The translations under genes and the position numbers were made by a program. A DNA stretch of 64,000 bases from positions 2,790,001-2,854,000 of the forward strand of contig NZ_JQMJ01000004.1 of assembly GCF_000744655.1 (NCBI RefSeq), read 5' to 3'. The DNA comes from Streptacidiphilus rugosus AM-16 (lineage in GTDB: Bacteria; Actinomycetota; Actinomycetes; Streptomycetales; Streptomycetaceae). Positions 26,943 to 35,669 of the stretch are shown here, piece after piece; the stretch's first letter is position 1; every line of letters starts with the position of its first letter. A model generated the notes under the pieces. The model saw nothing but the letters and a program-made list of their open reading frames with translations, ran no database searches and was not told where the DNA came from.

Positions 26943-27461
26943 CCGCTCACCCTAGGCTCCGCCCGGGAACTGCTCAGCCATTTCCGGTGCGTCGCAACCG
27001 CCCTGCCACAGGGGCCGGAGGGCGCTCTGAGGCAGGGAACGACTCTCGCGCGCGCGGTGTATGCGCCCCCGCGCACTCCCGAGCGCCTCTTTTCGGTCAA
27101 CTTGGATACACATGCCCGACGTTGGCCGTACCCGCAGCCCAGGCCCACCGGCTGAGCTGCTGCGGGGCCGTCAAGTGCCTTGCAGCCGTGCGACAACTGG
27201 CCACCGGCCCGCATGCCCCCTTCCCTGAAGGGTGGATGGGTGCCAGTCTTCGTGATCGAATGCTTCACGCCAAATTGCCATGTCGATATAGCGTCTGATG
27301 GTGAACTAGTCGCACCACCATCATCCGAGCCAGTAGATTCGATCTTGATGGGAGCAAAGAGGGGCGGGGGCTCGACAGGCGCCATCGCAGGAGCGGTGCA
27401 GACGACACCGTGGGGACCACACCACCGGGACGACCATGACAGCGAGGGGGGCCGGAGCGCC
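26943..27461. promoter_or_regulatory. Long upstream region of adpA
   Basis: About 520 bp between the divergent GNAT gene and adpA. The part at 27250-27350 is clearly more A/T-rich (GTCGATATAGCG, CAGTAGATTCGATC) and probably holds the promoter. Known adpA genes have long leaders and self-binding sites of the form TGGCSNGWWY; I found no exact match by eye. A mini-ORF (ATG 27436 to TGA 27465) overlaps the proposed TTG start. Confidence 0.45.
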
Positions 27462-28844
27462 TTGAGCAGGGTCAGCAGGATAACCGCCACCGGGGACGAA
27501 GCGACGGCAGCCGTCCCGGTCGGCGCCACCGGTTCCGCCAACCTCGCCGCTGTCACCCGCAAGCTCTCGGGGCGCCGCCGTCCGGAGATCGTGGCCGTAC
27601 TGCTTTTCAGCGGCGGTCCGATCTTCGAGAGCTCGATCCCGCTCTCCGTTTTCGGGATCGACCGCCAGGATTCCGGGCTGCCGCACTACCGCCTGCTGGT
27701 CTGCGCCGGGGAGAGCGGTCCGCTCGCGACGACCGGCGGGCTCACCATGACGGCGCCGCACGGCCTCGAAGGGCTCGCCCGCGCCGGAACGGTCGTGGTG
27801 CCCGCCTGGCGCTCCGCCGCCCAGACGCCCCCGGCCGAGGCGCTCGCCGCGCTCCGCAAGGCCCACGCCGAAGGGGCCCGGATCATCGGCCTGTGCACCG
27901 GAGCTTTCGTGCTCGCCGCCGCCGGCCTCCTCGACGGCCGCCCCGCGACCACCCACTGGATGTACGCGCCGACCCTGGCCAAGCGGTACCCGCAGGTCCA
28001 GGTCGACCCCCGGGAACTCTTCATCGACGAGGGCGACGTGCTCACCAGCGCCGGCACCGCGGCCGGTATCGACCTCTGCCTGCACGTGGTCCGCGCCGAC
28101 CACGGCGCGGAGGCCGCCGCCGCACTGGCCCGCCGCCTGGTCGTCCCGCTGCGCCGCACGGGCGGACAGGCCCCCTACGTCGACCGGTCTTTACCGGAGG
28201 AAATCGGCAACGACCCGCTGGCCGAAGTGGTCACCTGGGCCCTCGACAACCTTTCCAAGCAGTTCGACGTGGAGGTGCTGGCGGCTCGCGCCTACATGAG
28301 CCGGCGCACCTTCGACCGGCGCTTCCGCGCGCTCACCGGCAGTGCTCCACTGCAGTGGCTGATCTCGCAGCGGGTGCTGCAGGCTCAGCGACTGCTGGAG
28401 ACCACCGAACTGTCGGTGGACGAGGTCGCGCGCCGCTGCGGCTTCCGCTCGCCGGTCGCACTGCGCGGGCACTTCCGTCGTCAGCTCGGCGTCTCTCCCG
28501 CGGTGTACCGCAGCACCTTCCGCGCCCGTCGACCGGAGTCCACACCGACGGGCGGCACGGCGGGCATGCAGTCCACCCCGGTCGCCGCGGCCACGGGAGC
28601 CGCCACGACGAGCGGGCCCGCCGATCAGTTCGGCCCGACCCTGCCGACGGTGCCGCCGCAGGGCGGCCCTGCCCGCGCTCCGGGACGCGTCGGTGCGCGC
28701 ACCCGCCAGGGCGCCGGTCGTCAGGCGGCACCCGCCGACCACTCCTCCCCCGCGGAGGACGGTCGAGTGGGACCGGGCCAGGCGCTGAGCCACCCGGACG
28801 GCGCGACAGCCGCGCTCCGCGGCCGCAGCTCCGAGCAGCGGTAG
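27462..28844 (+). CDS. adpA: AdpA, AraC/XylS-type central developmental regulator
   Basis: 460 aa from TTG 27462. The DJ-1/PfpI-like dimerisation domain starts at RKLSGRRRPEIVAVLLFSGG (about residue 33), with VFGIDRQDSGLPHYRLLVC and GLCTGAFVLAAAGLLDGRPA. The AraC double helix-turn-helix runs at about residues 265-360 (LAARAYMSRRTFDRRFRALT, DEVARRCGFRSPVALRGHFR). These stretches are near-identical to Streptomyces AdpA. A TTA codon at 28191 lies between the domains. GGAG is 5 bases before the TTG; ATG 27348 is an in-frame alternative. The 95-residue C-terminal tail is long and low-complexity. orn follows, as in other streptomycetes. Confidence 0.93.
   Translation: MSRVSRITATGDEATAAVPVGATGSANLAAVTRKLSGRRRPEIVAVLLFSGGPIFESSIPLSVFGIDRQDSGLPHYRLLVCAGESGPLATTGGLTMTAPHGLEGLARAGTVVVPAWRSAAQTPPAEALAALRKAHAEGARIIGLCTGAFVLAAAGLLDGRPATTHWMYAPTLAKRYPQVQVDPRELFIDEGDVLTSAGTAAGIDLCLHVVRADHGAEAAAALARRLVVPLRRTGGQAPYVDRSLPEEIGNDPLAEVVTWALDNLSKQFDVEVLAARAYMSRRTFDRRFRALTGSAPLQWLISQRVLQAQRLLETTELSVDEVARRCGFRSPVALRGHFRRQLGVSPAVYRSTFRARRPESTPTGGTAGMQSTPVAAATGAATTSGPADQFGPTLPTVPPQGGPARAPGRVGARTRQGAGRQAAPADHSSPAEDGRVGPGQALSHPDGATAALRGRSSEQR
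28191..28193 (+). promoter_or_regulatory. In-frame TTA (Leu) codon in adpA, bldA-dependence site
   Basis: Codon 244 of adpA within the sequence DRSLPEEI is TTA, read by the rare tRNA encoded by bldA. Its place between dimerisation and DNA-binding domains is the same as in studied Streptomyces adpA genes. Confidence 0.9.
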
Positions 28845-28879
28845 CGTTCTCGGAGCCGGTCCTTCGGCTCCGAGAACGC
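28844..28879 (+). terminator. Terminator of adpA
   Basis: A perfect 15-bp stem, GCGTTCTCGGAGCCG with CGGCTCCGAGAACGC, loop of 6 bases. It begins at the last base of the adpA stop codon and separates adpA from orn. Confidence 0.85.
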
Positions 28880-29070
28880 GAAGGCCGCACGGAACCCCGG
28901 GCCCGATCAGGTCGGGCACGACCGGTCCTGCCCGGCCGTGTCGACTTGCGTGCGCGGAGGGCGATGATCGACCATGACGGGTCAACCGGTCGCCCACACG
29001 AGTCTGCTGCGCGGCCCCCGGTTGACACCGACAGCAGAACGCGTGCACAAGCCCTGGGACGGTGAGCCGG

Positions 29071-29673
29071 ATGAACGATCGCATGGTGTGGATCGACTGC
29101 GAGATGACGGGACTCGACCTGGGAAGAGACGCTCTGGTGGAGGTCGCCGCCCTGGTGACCGACTCCGAGCTGAACATCCTGGGTGAAGGCGTCGACATCG
29201 TGGTGCGACCGCCCGCCGAGGCGGTCGAGCAGATGCCCGAGATCGTCCGCGAGATGCACACCTCCTCCGGCCTGCTGGAGGAACTCGAGGGCGGCACCAC
29301 GCTCGCCGAGGCCGAGGCCATGGTGCTCGCCTACATCCGCGCGCACGTGCCCGAGGCCGGCAAGGCGCCCCTCTGCGGGAACTCCGTGGCCACCGACCGC
29401 GGCTTCCTCGCGCGGGACATGCCGGCCCTGGAGTCGCACCTCCACTACCGGATCGTCGACGTGTCCTCGATCAAGGAGCTGGCCCGCCGCTGGTACCCGC
29501 GGGCGTACTACAACAGCCCGAAGAAGCAGGGGAACCACCGGGCGCTCGCCGACATCCGGGAGAGCATCGCGGAGTTGAAGTACTACCGCGAAGCCGTGTT
29601 CGTGCCCGCCCCGGGACCGGACACCGACGCGGCCCGCGCGATCGCCTCCCGGTACGAACTGCCCCCGGCCTGA
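29071..29673 (+). CDS. orn: Oligoribonuclease
   Basis: 200 aa DEDDh exonuclease that degrades 2-5-mer RNAs and, by family knowledge, the c-di-GMP product pGpG. Motifs: [14 protein letters not shown] (D-x-E), [12 protein letters not shown], and [16 protein letters not shown] (His and Asp of DEDDh). ATG 29071 is chosen by comparison with Streptomyces OrnA, which starts [13 protein letters not shown] 29062 is also in frame. It follows adpA and precedes tRNA-His in the conserved order. Confidence 0.95.
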   Translation: MNDRMVWIDCEMTGLDLGRDALVEVAALVTDSELNILGEGVDIVVRPPAEAVEQMPEIVREMHTSSGLLEELEGGTTLAEAEAMVLAYIRAHVPEAGKAPLCGNSVATDRGFLARDMPALESHLHYRIVDVSSIKELARRWYPRAYYNSPKKQGNHRALADIRESIAELKYYREAVFVPAPGPDTDAARAIASRYELPPA

Positions 29674-29779
29674 GCCGGCGACGGCGGCTGTCTGACCAGC
29701 CGGTAAACCTGGTCGTGAGCACCCCGCAGCATCCTGTAGAGTTATCTCCGTCAGCGCGCGAGAGTGCGCCGGACGGATG

Positions 29780-29852
29780 GTGGGTGTAGCTCAGCTGGTA
29801 GAGCACTGGGTTGTGATCCCAGGTGTCGCGGGTTCGAGCCCCGTCACTCACC
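29780..29852 (+). tRNA. tRNA-His (GTG anticodon)
   Basis: 73-nt cloverleaf. The acceptor GTGGGTG pairs with CACTCAC, the D arm is GCTC...GAGC, the anticodon stem CTGGG/CCCAG encloses TTGTGAT with anticodon GTG at 29813-29815, and the T arm is GCGGG TTCGAGC CCCGT. G at 29779 can serve as the extra G-1 typical of tRNA-His, opposite C at 29852. CCA is encoded (29853-29855). Confidence 0.95.
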
Positions 29853-29860
29853 CCATCAGC

Positions 29861-29894
29861 TCAGGGCCCGACCGTGTGAACGGTCGGGCCCTGA
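29861..29894 (+). terminator. Terminator of tRNA-His
   Basis: A perfect 15-bp stem, TCAGGGCCCGACCGT with ACGGTCGGGCCCTGA, loop GTGA, starting 5 bp after the encoded CCA. Confidence 0.85.
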
Positions 29895-29933
29895 GTCGTT
29901 CCTGAGGGTCGGTGGGGTGAAACCCCGTCCGAT

Positions 29934-30893
29934 TCAGGCCTCTTCGGGCTTCCGCCGGGCGTCCGTCTCCTCGGCCTCCTTGAGCTGGGCCTCCAGCTCG
30001 GACGCCGGCAGACCCTCGATCTCGGGAATGACCAGACCACCGGCTTCGAGCTCCGCGTCCGCCTCCTCCTCCAGCTCGGGCAGGCTGACCGCGGCCGCGG
30101 TCGGCGCCTCCGGCTTCGCCTCACCGTCGGGCTTGGGCGTCATCCCGTCGAGGAAGCGGAGCAGCTCGACCGGGAACGGCAGCACCAGGGTCGAGTTTTT
30201 CTCGGCCGCCACCTCGACGACCGTCTGCAGCAGTCGGAGCTGCAGGGCCGCCGGCGTGCCGGACATGATCGTCGCCGCCTCGGACAGCTTCCTGGATGCC
30301 TGGAACTCACCGTCCGCCGTGATGATCCTGGCGCGGCGCTCACGCTCCGCCTCCGCCTGCCGGGACATCGAGCGCTTCATCGACTCCGGCAGCGCGACGT
30401 CCTTGATCTCCACCCGGTCGATGTGGATGCCCCAGCCGATGGACGGGCTGTCGAGCATCAGCTCCAGGCCCTGGTTCAGCGGCTCGCGGTTGGTGAGCAG
30501 GTCGTCGAGTTCGCTCTTGCCGATGATCGACCGGAGGGAGGTCTGCGCCACCTGGGACATGGCGAAGGTGTAGTTCTGCACGTTCACGGTCGCGAGAACC
30601 GGGTCCTCGACGCGGAAGTAGACCACAGCGTCCACCCGCACCGTGACGTTGTCCCTGGTGATGCCCTCCTGGGCCGGCACCGGCATCGTGACGATCTGGA
30701 CGTTCACCTTGCGCAACCGGTCAGCGACCGGGAGCAGCAGGGTCAGACCGGGCTGCTTGATCCCGCTGCGGACGCGCCCGAAGCGGAACACCACGCCGCG
30801 CTCGAACTGCTGGACCACCCGCACGCCGGTGGCCACCCACAGCGCTCCCGCGCCGAGCACCGCCAGGACGACATCAACAGCCAGCATCGCCAT
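29934..30893 (-). CDS. SPFH/Band 7 (slipin-like) membrane protein
   Basis: 319 aa. One N-terminal membrane segment (MLAVDVVLAVLGAGALWVAT) is followed by the SPFH domain: VVQQFERGVVFRFGRV, LTLLLPVADRLRKVNVQIV, PAQEGITRDNVTVRVDAVVY, RSIIGKSELDDLLTNRE, then a helical coiled-coil (SRQAEAERERRARIITADGE). The C-terminal 70 residues are Glu/Pro/Ala-rich. Probable membrane-microdomain scaffold. ATG 30893 or 30887 are both possible. Confidence 0.88.
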   Translation of the reverse strand: MAMLAVDVVLAVLGAGALWVATGVRVVQQFERGVVFRFGRVRSGIKQPGLTLLLPVADRLRKVNVQIVTMPVPAQEGITRDNVTVRVDAVVYFRVEDPVLATVNVQNYTFAMSQVAQTSLRSIIGKSELDDLLTNREPLNQGLELMLDSPSIGWGIHIDRVEIKDVALPESMKRSMSRQAEAERERRARIITADGEFQASRKLSEAATIMSGTPAALQLRLLQTVVEVAAEKNSTLVLPFPVELLRFLDGMTPKPDGEAKPEAPTAAAVSLPELEEEADAELEAGGLVIPEIEGLPASELEAQLKEAEETDARRKPEEA

Positions 30894-31060
30894 CACCCGA
30901 CTCTCGCCGAAGGGCACGCGGAACCGGCCCCGTCGTACTCCACGCTACTCGTGTGCACGGCCCGGAAGGAACGCCTGTGCGGAGCTCGCGATCAGCACAG
31001 GACGGTGTCGCGACGGCAGGACCGGAGAGCACACGGGCAGGCTCGGGCCCGCCCCGCGGC

Positions 31061-32095
31061 CTACGCGGACTCCCGGACCACCAGTTCGGTGGAGAGAATG
31101 ACCTGCCGGTGGCTGCGGGTGGGCGCGGCGATCTCCTCCAGCAGCAGCCGGGCCATGGCCCGCCCCATCTCCTCACTGGGCTGGCGGACCGTGGTCATGG
31201 GCGGCTCGGTGTGCCGGGCCACCGGAGAGTCGTCGAAACCGACGACCGCGACGTCGGCAGGGATGCGCCGCCCGGCCCGCCGCAGGGCGCGCATCGCGCC
31301 GGCCGCCATCAGGTCGGACGCGGCGAACACGGCGTCCAGCCGGGGCTCACGCTCCAGGAGCTCGGCCATGGCCCGCTCGCCGGACTCCTCGGTGAAGTCG
31401 CCGTGGGCGACCAGGCTCGCCTCCTCGCCCAGACCGGCCTCGACCAGGGCCCGCCGGTAACCGTCCAGACGGACGACGGCCGCCTCCATGTCGAGCGGGC
31501 CGGTGATCGTCGCGATCCGACGGCAGCCCAGGCCCAGCAGGTGCTTCACCGCGGACCAGGCGCCCCCGAGGTTGTCCGGATTGACGTAGCTGATCGGCTC
31601 CAGTTCGGACCGGCGTCCGCCGAGCACCGTCGGCAGGCCGGTGCTCTCCAGGAGCTCGACCACCGGGTCGTCGGCATGGACCGAGACCATGAGCACGCCG
31701 TCGACCCTGCGCCCGTCGAGGAAGCCGGCCAGCCGCCGCCGCTCCCGTTCGGTGCTCACCAGTATCAGCAGCAACTGGAGCTCGGTGTCCGAGAGTTCGC
31801 TGGCCACGCCGCGGATGATCGAGGCGAAGAAGGGCTCGGAGGCCAGCCGCGTCTCGGTCTCGGGGATGACCAGGGCGATGGCGTCCGCCCTGCTGGTGGC
31901 GAGCGAACGGGCGGCCCGGTTCGGCACGTAGCCCAGCTCGGCGATCGCCTGCTCCACGGCCGTCCGGGCCTGCTGGCTCACTCCGGCCGCGCCGTTGACC
32001 ACACGGGACACCGTGCCGCGGCCGACACCGGCGCGCGCGGCGACCTCCTCGAGGGTGGGACGACCCTCGCCGCGGCCGACGGACCTGCTGCTCAT
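31061..32095 (-). CDS. cebR: LacI family regulator, CebR (cello-oligosaccharide repressor)
   Basis: 344 aa. The LacI helix-turn-helix is RPTLEEVAARAGVGRGTVSR with VVNGAAGVS (residues about 12-40), followed by a periplasmic-binding-like sensor. GGGAG precedes ATG 32095. Two perfect copies of TGGGAGCGCTCCCA, the CebR box known from Streptomyces, lie 69 and 157 bp upstream. With adpA-orn just before it, this is the cebR position of S. coelicolor. The usual divergent cebEFG-bglC genes for cellobiose uptake and cleavage are not here. Confidence 0.85.
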   Translation of the reverse strand: MSSRSVGRGEGRPTLEEVAARAGVGRGTVSRVVNGAAGVSQQARTAVEQAIAELGYVPNRAARSLATSRADAIALVIPETETRLASEPFFASIIRGVASELSDTELQLLLILVSTERERRRLAGFLDGRRVDGVLMVSVHADDPVVELLESTGLPTVLGGRRSELEPISYVNPDNLGGAWSAVKHLLGLGCRRIATITGPLDMEAAVVRLDGYRRALVEAGLGEEASLVAHGDFTEESGERAMAELLEREPRLDAVFAASDLMAAGAMRALRRAGRRIPADVAVVGFDDSPVARHTEPPMTTVRQPSEEMGRAMARLLLEEIAAPTRSHRQVILSTELVVRESA

Positions 32096-32163
32096 GGCGC
32101 TCCCTTCGCGACCGCTTGGCGCACTGGCGTGCGGGACCACCCTAGCGCCTGGACCGCCCGAAT

Positions 32164-32177
32164 TGGGAGCGCTCCCA
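32164..32177. promoter_or_regulatory. CebR box 1
   Basis: Perfect 14-bp palindrome TGGGAGCGCTCCCA, 69 bp upstream of cebR; probably autoregulatory. Confidence 0.9.
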
Positions 32178-32251
32178 GCCTATCGAGTGAAACGTTCAGA
32201 GAGACTCTTGCGCGGGCGACGAGAAGGAGCGAATATTACTGACAGCAGAGA

Positions 32252-32265
32252 TGGGAGCGCTCCCA
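32252..32265. promoter_or_regulatory. CebR box 2
   Basis: A second perfect TGGGAGCGCTCCCA, extended to 16 bp by flanking A and T. It lies 24 bp before the start of the rightward small ORF at 32289, where the cebE promoter would normally be. Confidence 0.9.
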
Positions 32266-32288
32266 TTCTCTCATCGGAGAGTTTTCCG

Positions 32289-32507
32289 ATGGACAGTAAC
32301 GCTCCGTATCCCCCGATCGTTGGACCAGGCGTGCACGTGTTCGCCGCTCTGTTCGTCACCGCACCTCGGCCGGCACCCGTTTCGGTACCGACTCCGGCCC
32401 CCGACACGCATGTCGGGACCATGGCCTGGCTCCTACCCATCGTGCTCGGTCTGCTGCTGACGGCTGTCGCCTGCTACAAGCACCGGGGCCTGCCGGGGGG
32501 CCATTGA
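32289..32507 (+). CDS. Small Pro-rich protein with a C-terminal membrane segment
   Basis: 72 aa. GGAGAG lies 7 bases before ATG 32289. Residues about 20-42 are Pro/Ala/Thr-rich. One hydrophobic helix (MAWLLPIVLGLLLTAVACYK, about 45-64) is followed by a basic end, giving a tail-anchored layout. It sits directly behind CebR box 2, so CebR control is likely. I do not recognise the family. It occupies the place of the missing cebE. Confidence 0.5.
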   Translation: MDSNAPYPPIVGPGVHVFAALFVTAPRPAPVSVPTPAPDTHVGTMAWLLPIVLGLLLTAVACYKHRGLPGGH

Positions 32508-32538
32508 GCGCCCACCCCGGCGGCAGGCGCGACCGGCC

Positions 32539-33447
32539 CTAGCCACGGAAGACATCGGCCGGGGGCGCCGGAGAGGCCTCCGCGTCGCTGTCGCGGAGCG
32601 GCAGAGCGCCCGCCTGGAAGTCCACGAGGTCGACGCCCTGCTCGATCCGGCCCAGAACCGGGTCGGCGGCCATGGACCGACCGAGGTCGGCCAGCGGCAA
32701 CGGGGCGGAGCCGGCGAGCAGGATCAGGTTCCCGAAGCGCTTGCCGCGCAGCACGGCCGGGTCCGCGACGAGTGCGACCTCGGGGAAGACCGCCCGCAGG
32801 GTGGCGACCTGGCGACGGGCGAAGGGCAACCGTCCGCCGTCGGCGATGTTCGCCGCGTAGAGGCCGGAAGGGGCGAGTGCCCTGGCCGCCGCCTCGGCGA
32901 ACTCCACGGTGGCGCAGTGGGCGGGCACGCGTGCCCCACTGAAGATGTCGGCGATCACCAGGTCCGCCCAGCCCTCGGGGGTCCGATCGAGCACCTCGCG
33001 GGCGTCGCCGCCGCGTACGCGGATCTGCCAGCTCCGGTCCAGCGGCAGTTCACGTCGCACGAGCTCGGTCAGCGCGGTGTCGATCTCGGCGACCTGCTGC
33101 CGGGAGCGCGGTCGGGTGGCCGCGACATAGCGGGGCAGGGTCAGGCCCCCACCGCCGAGATGCAGCGCGCTGATCGGCCGGCCCGGCGGAGCGGCGAGGT
33201 CGGCGATCCGGCCGAGCCGTCGCTGGTACTCGAAGGTCAACCGGCTCGGATCGGCAAGATCGACGTGCGACTGTGGCGCGCCGTCGACGAACACCGTCCA
33301 GGCCTGCGGCCGGTCCCGGTCAGGGAGCAGTTCGGCCGTACCGGTGCCGACCGGCTCGGTGATCCCGAGCCGCGCGCCGGCTCCGCTGCCGCGCCCCGCG
33401 GCCTCGCCCGGCCGCCCGTCCTGTATCGCTCGTCGCTTCCTCGCCAC
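32539..33447 (-). CDS. Spermidine synthase-like methyltransferase-fold protein
   Basis: 302 aa from GTG 33447. The Rossmann core shows SALHLGGGGLTLPRYVA, the acidic end of strand 2 in QQVAEIDTAL, GGDAREVLDRTPEGWADLVI and ADIFSGARVPAH. This is the spermidine synthase pattern (GGG, E-D, GDA, D) without the membrane half found in larger fused relatives. The polyamine site Asp is not clearly conserved, so actual polyamine activity is uncertain. Confidence 0.75.
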   Translation of the reverse strand: MARKRRAIQDGRPGEAAGRGSGAGARLGITEPVGTGTAELLPDRDRPQAWTVFVDGAPQSHVDLADPSRLTFEYQRRLGRIADLAAPPGRPISALHLGGGGLTLPRYVAATRPRSRQQVAEIDTALTELVRRELPLDRSWQIRVRGGDAREVLDRTPEGWADLVIADIFSGARVPAHCATVEFAEAAARALAPSGLYAANIADGGRLPFARRQVATLRAVFPEVALVADPAVLRGKRFGNLILLAGSAPLPLADLGRSMAADPVLGRIEQGVDLVDFQAGALPLRDSDAEASPAPPADVFRG

Positions 33448-33515
33448 CGGTCCAGTATCGGTGACGGCGGGCGGCGGCCACCCCGGCGGATCGGGCGTGA
33501 GCGCAGCTCAGCGGG

Positions 33516-33887
33516 TCAGAAGCCGTCGCTGGCGGCGAGTGTCCTGGCGGCCTCGCCCAGCGCGGCCCGCAGTTGGGCCGGGTCGGTCAGGGCCGCACCG
33601 GCTCCCCCACGGGGCGGCAGCAGCCAGTCGTGCTCCGGCCCGGGGACCGGCACGTGACGACAGGAACTGCCGGGCAGTTGCCAGCCGTCCGCCGTGCCGA
33701 ACGGGACCAGGAAGGAGAGCGTGGATTCGGCGTCCTCGTGGAGCACCGCGCCGCAGCCGCCGCGCAGCCGGAGGATGTCCACCGTCTCCAGGCCCTGACG
33801 CTCGGGCACCGTGACCACGTCGCACTGGGCGCGGCCGGCTCGTCGCGGCTCGGTCGGTCGCCCCTGTCGTCCTACCTCCACCTGCAC
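33516..33887 (-). CDS. Conserved small streptomycete protein
   Basis: 123 aa. AAGGAGG lies just before GTG 33887, a very strong ribosome binding site. The sequence contains GRPTEPRRAGRAQCDVVTVP, ERQGLETVDILRLRGGCGAV and PGPEHDWLLPPRGG, which I associate with a conserved hypothetical family in Streptomyces. No membrane segment or catalytic motif. It is transcribed towards the spermidine-synthase-like gene and away from the NsdA-like regulator. Confidence 0.7.
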   Translation of the reverse strand: MQVEVGRQGRPTEPRRAGRAQCDVVTVPERQGLETVDILRLRGGCGAVLHEDAESTLSFLVPFGTADGWQLPGSSCRHVPVPGPEHDWLLPPRGGAGAALTDPAQLRAALGEAARTLAASDGF

Positions 33888-34135
33888 AGCCGCCTCCTTG
33901 GCCCCGGGAGCCGCACCGCGGCGTCCTCCGCCGACCGCTCCCTCTGCTTCCGCTGTACTCCTAACAACGCTCGGCGCGGGTTGTGGCCACGGCGGTTACG
34001 CCCGGCAAGCCATGGCATTTCATGGCAGATCGCTGCAGTCATGCCCGAATTGTCAGACTTGTCGGAGAACTGAGAGTGTTCGAATTCTCGCGCAGAGTAG
34101 TGTCTCTTCTGCAATTCCGTACCAGGGGGTGCCGT

Positions 34136-35548
34136 ATGGCTCACGTCTCTCTCCCTTCGCCCGCCTCTCCCAACCTGCGGATGCGCGAACGCCGCGGGAG
34201 CCTCTCCCCGCGCGAGTTCGCCGCGTCGGTCCGACGCGCGGCCCGCGAGATCGGGGAGCACGTCTCCTGCGACGCCCGCTATGTCGGCCGGGTCGAGTCT
34301 GGTGAGATCCGGTGTCCCAACTACGCCTACGAACGCGTCTTCCGCCACATGTTCCCCGGCACGAGCCTGGCCGATCTGGGCTTCACCGCCCGAAGGGAGT
34401 CCCGGCGTGCGGCCGTGCTCCCGGCGCCACGCGATGAGGAGAACGACGACGTGCAGCGACGCACGTTCCTAGCCGGCGGCCCACTCGCCGTGGTCACCGC
34501 CCTGAGCTGGGGTCCCCCCGCAGCAGCACAGGAGTCCGACACCCCGCTCGCGGTCGCTGCCGTCAGTGGGGCGGCCCGGACGGGCGGCCCCAGTGCGGCC
34601 CCTCCGGCGGTCGGATTCGCCCTCCCGGCCCCGATGGCGGGCGCCAAGGTCGGCGCCCGCGAGGTCAGGGAGGTCGAGTCCGCGGTCCGGCAGATCCGGA
34701 TCCTGGACGACGTCCACGGCGCGGACACGCTGTTCGAGCGGGCGGGCCACACCCTGCGCTCCACCTACCAGCTGCTCAACTGCGGCACCTACACGGCCGC
34801 CGTCGAGCAGCGACTGCAGGCCTGGGCGGGCGAGTTGGCCATCTCCGTCGGCTGGCTCGCCCACGACTCCGGCCGGCTCGCCGAGGCCCGCTCCCTCTAC
34901 GCCGAGGCGCTGGCCACCGCCCGCATGGCCGGGGACGCGGCACTGGAGGCGCATGCCTTCTGCAACACCGCCTTCCTCGCCCGGGACGCCGGCCGCCCGC
35001 GCGAGGCGGTCCGCGCCGCTCAGGCCGCGCGGAGCGCCGCGAAAGGCCTCGGCTCCGCGCGCCTGCTCTCGCTGCTGGCGCTGCGCGAGGCGGGCGGCTG
35101 GGCGCTGCTGCGTGATCGCAGTGCCTGTGTCCGGGCGCTCGGCGAGGCACGGACGGCCTTCGAGAGCGGCGTCTGCGAGGAGGATCCCGAGTGGATGTCC
35201 TTCTTCAACGAGGCGGAGTTGGCCGGTCTCACCGCCCAGTGCTGGGCCGCGTTGGGCGAGTTCGAGCCCGCGACGGACTGGGCGCGGCAGGCCATAGCAC
35301 TCCAGCCGGCCCACTTCGTGCGCAACCGCGCGCTCTACACCGCGGAGTTGGCCCATGATCAGCTGGGCCGCGGCGCGGTGATCGAGGCCGCCGAGACCGG
35401 CTCGACCGCGGTGGGGCTGCTGGCTCAGGTCCGTTCGACGCGGATCCGCGGCATGGTGTCGGCGACGGCCGAACAGATGCGTCCGCTGAGCGCGGTGCCC
35501 GAGGTCGCCGACTTCCTGGAGAAGTACCAGTTGGCCCTGGCGAGTTGA
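34136..35548 (+). CDS. NsdA-like regulator with XRE-type N-terminus and TPR domain
   Basis: 470 aa; AGGGGG precedes ATG 34136. Residues 15-80 resemble the N-terminus of streptomycete NsdA-type regulators: SPREFAASVRRAAREIGEHV, SCDARYVGRVESGEIRCPNY. A twin-arginine-like hydrophobic stretch follows (VQRRTFLAGGPLAVVTALSW, about residues 105-124). An Ala/Pro linker leads into helical TPR repeats (LAHDSGRLAEARSLYAEALA, FLARDAGRPREAVRAAQAAR). In S. coelicolor, NsdA represses sporulation and antibiotic production; whether this paralogue does the same is unknown. Confidence 0.75.
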   Translation: MAHVSLPSPASPNLRMRERRGSLSPREFAASVRRAAREIGEHVSCDARYVGRVESGEIRCPNYAYERVFRHMFPGTSLADLGFTARRESRRAAVLPAPRDEENDDVQRRTFLAGGPLAVVTALSWGPPAAAQESDTPLAVAAVSGAARTGGPSAAPPAVGFALPAPMAGAKVGAREVREVESAVRQIRILDDVHGADTLFERAGHTLRSTYQLLNCGTYTAAVEQRLQAWAGELAISVGWLAHDSGRLAEARSLYAEALATARMAGDAALEAHAFCNTAFLARDAGRPREAVRAAQAARSAAKGLGSARLLSLLALREAGGWALLRDRSACVRALGEARTAFESGVCEEDPEWMSFFNEAELAGLTAQCWAALGEFEPATDWARQAIALQPAHFVRNRALYTAELAHDQLGRGAVIEAAETGSTAVGLLAQVRSTRIRGMVSATAEQMRPLSAVPEVADFLEKYQLALAS

Positions 35549-35669
35549 CGCTCCTCCGAACACGGGATCCATGGCGGCATGGCTTTGCGCCCGCGGTCGC
35601 AACGGCTCCCGGCTTCGGGACCGGGGCGGGCCCGGGAATCCCTGGTCGACGCCGCCGCCGTGGGCCGGG

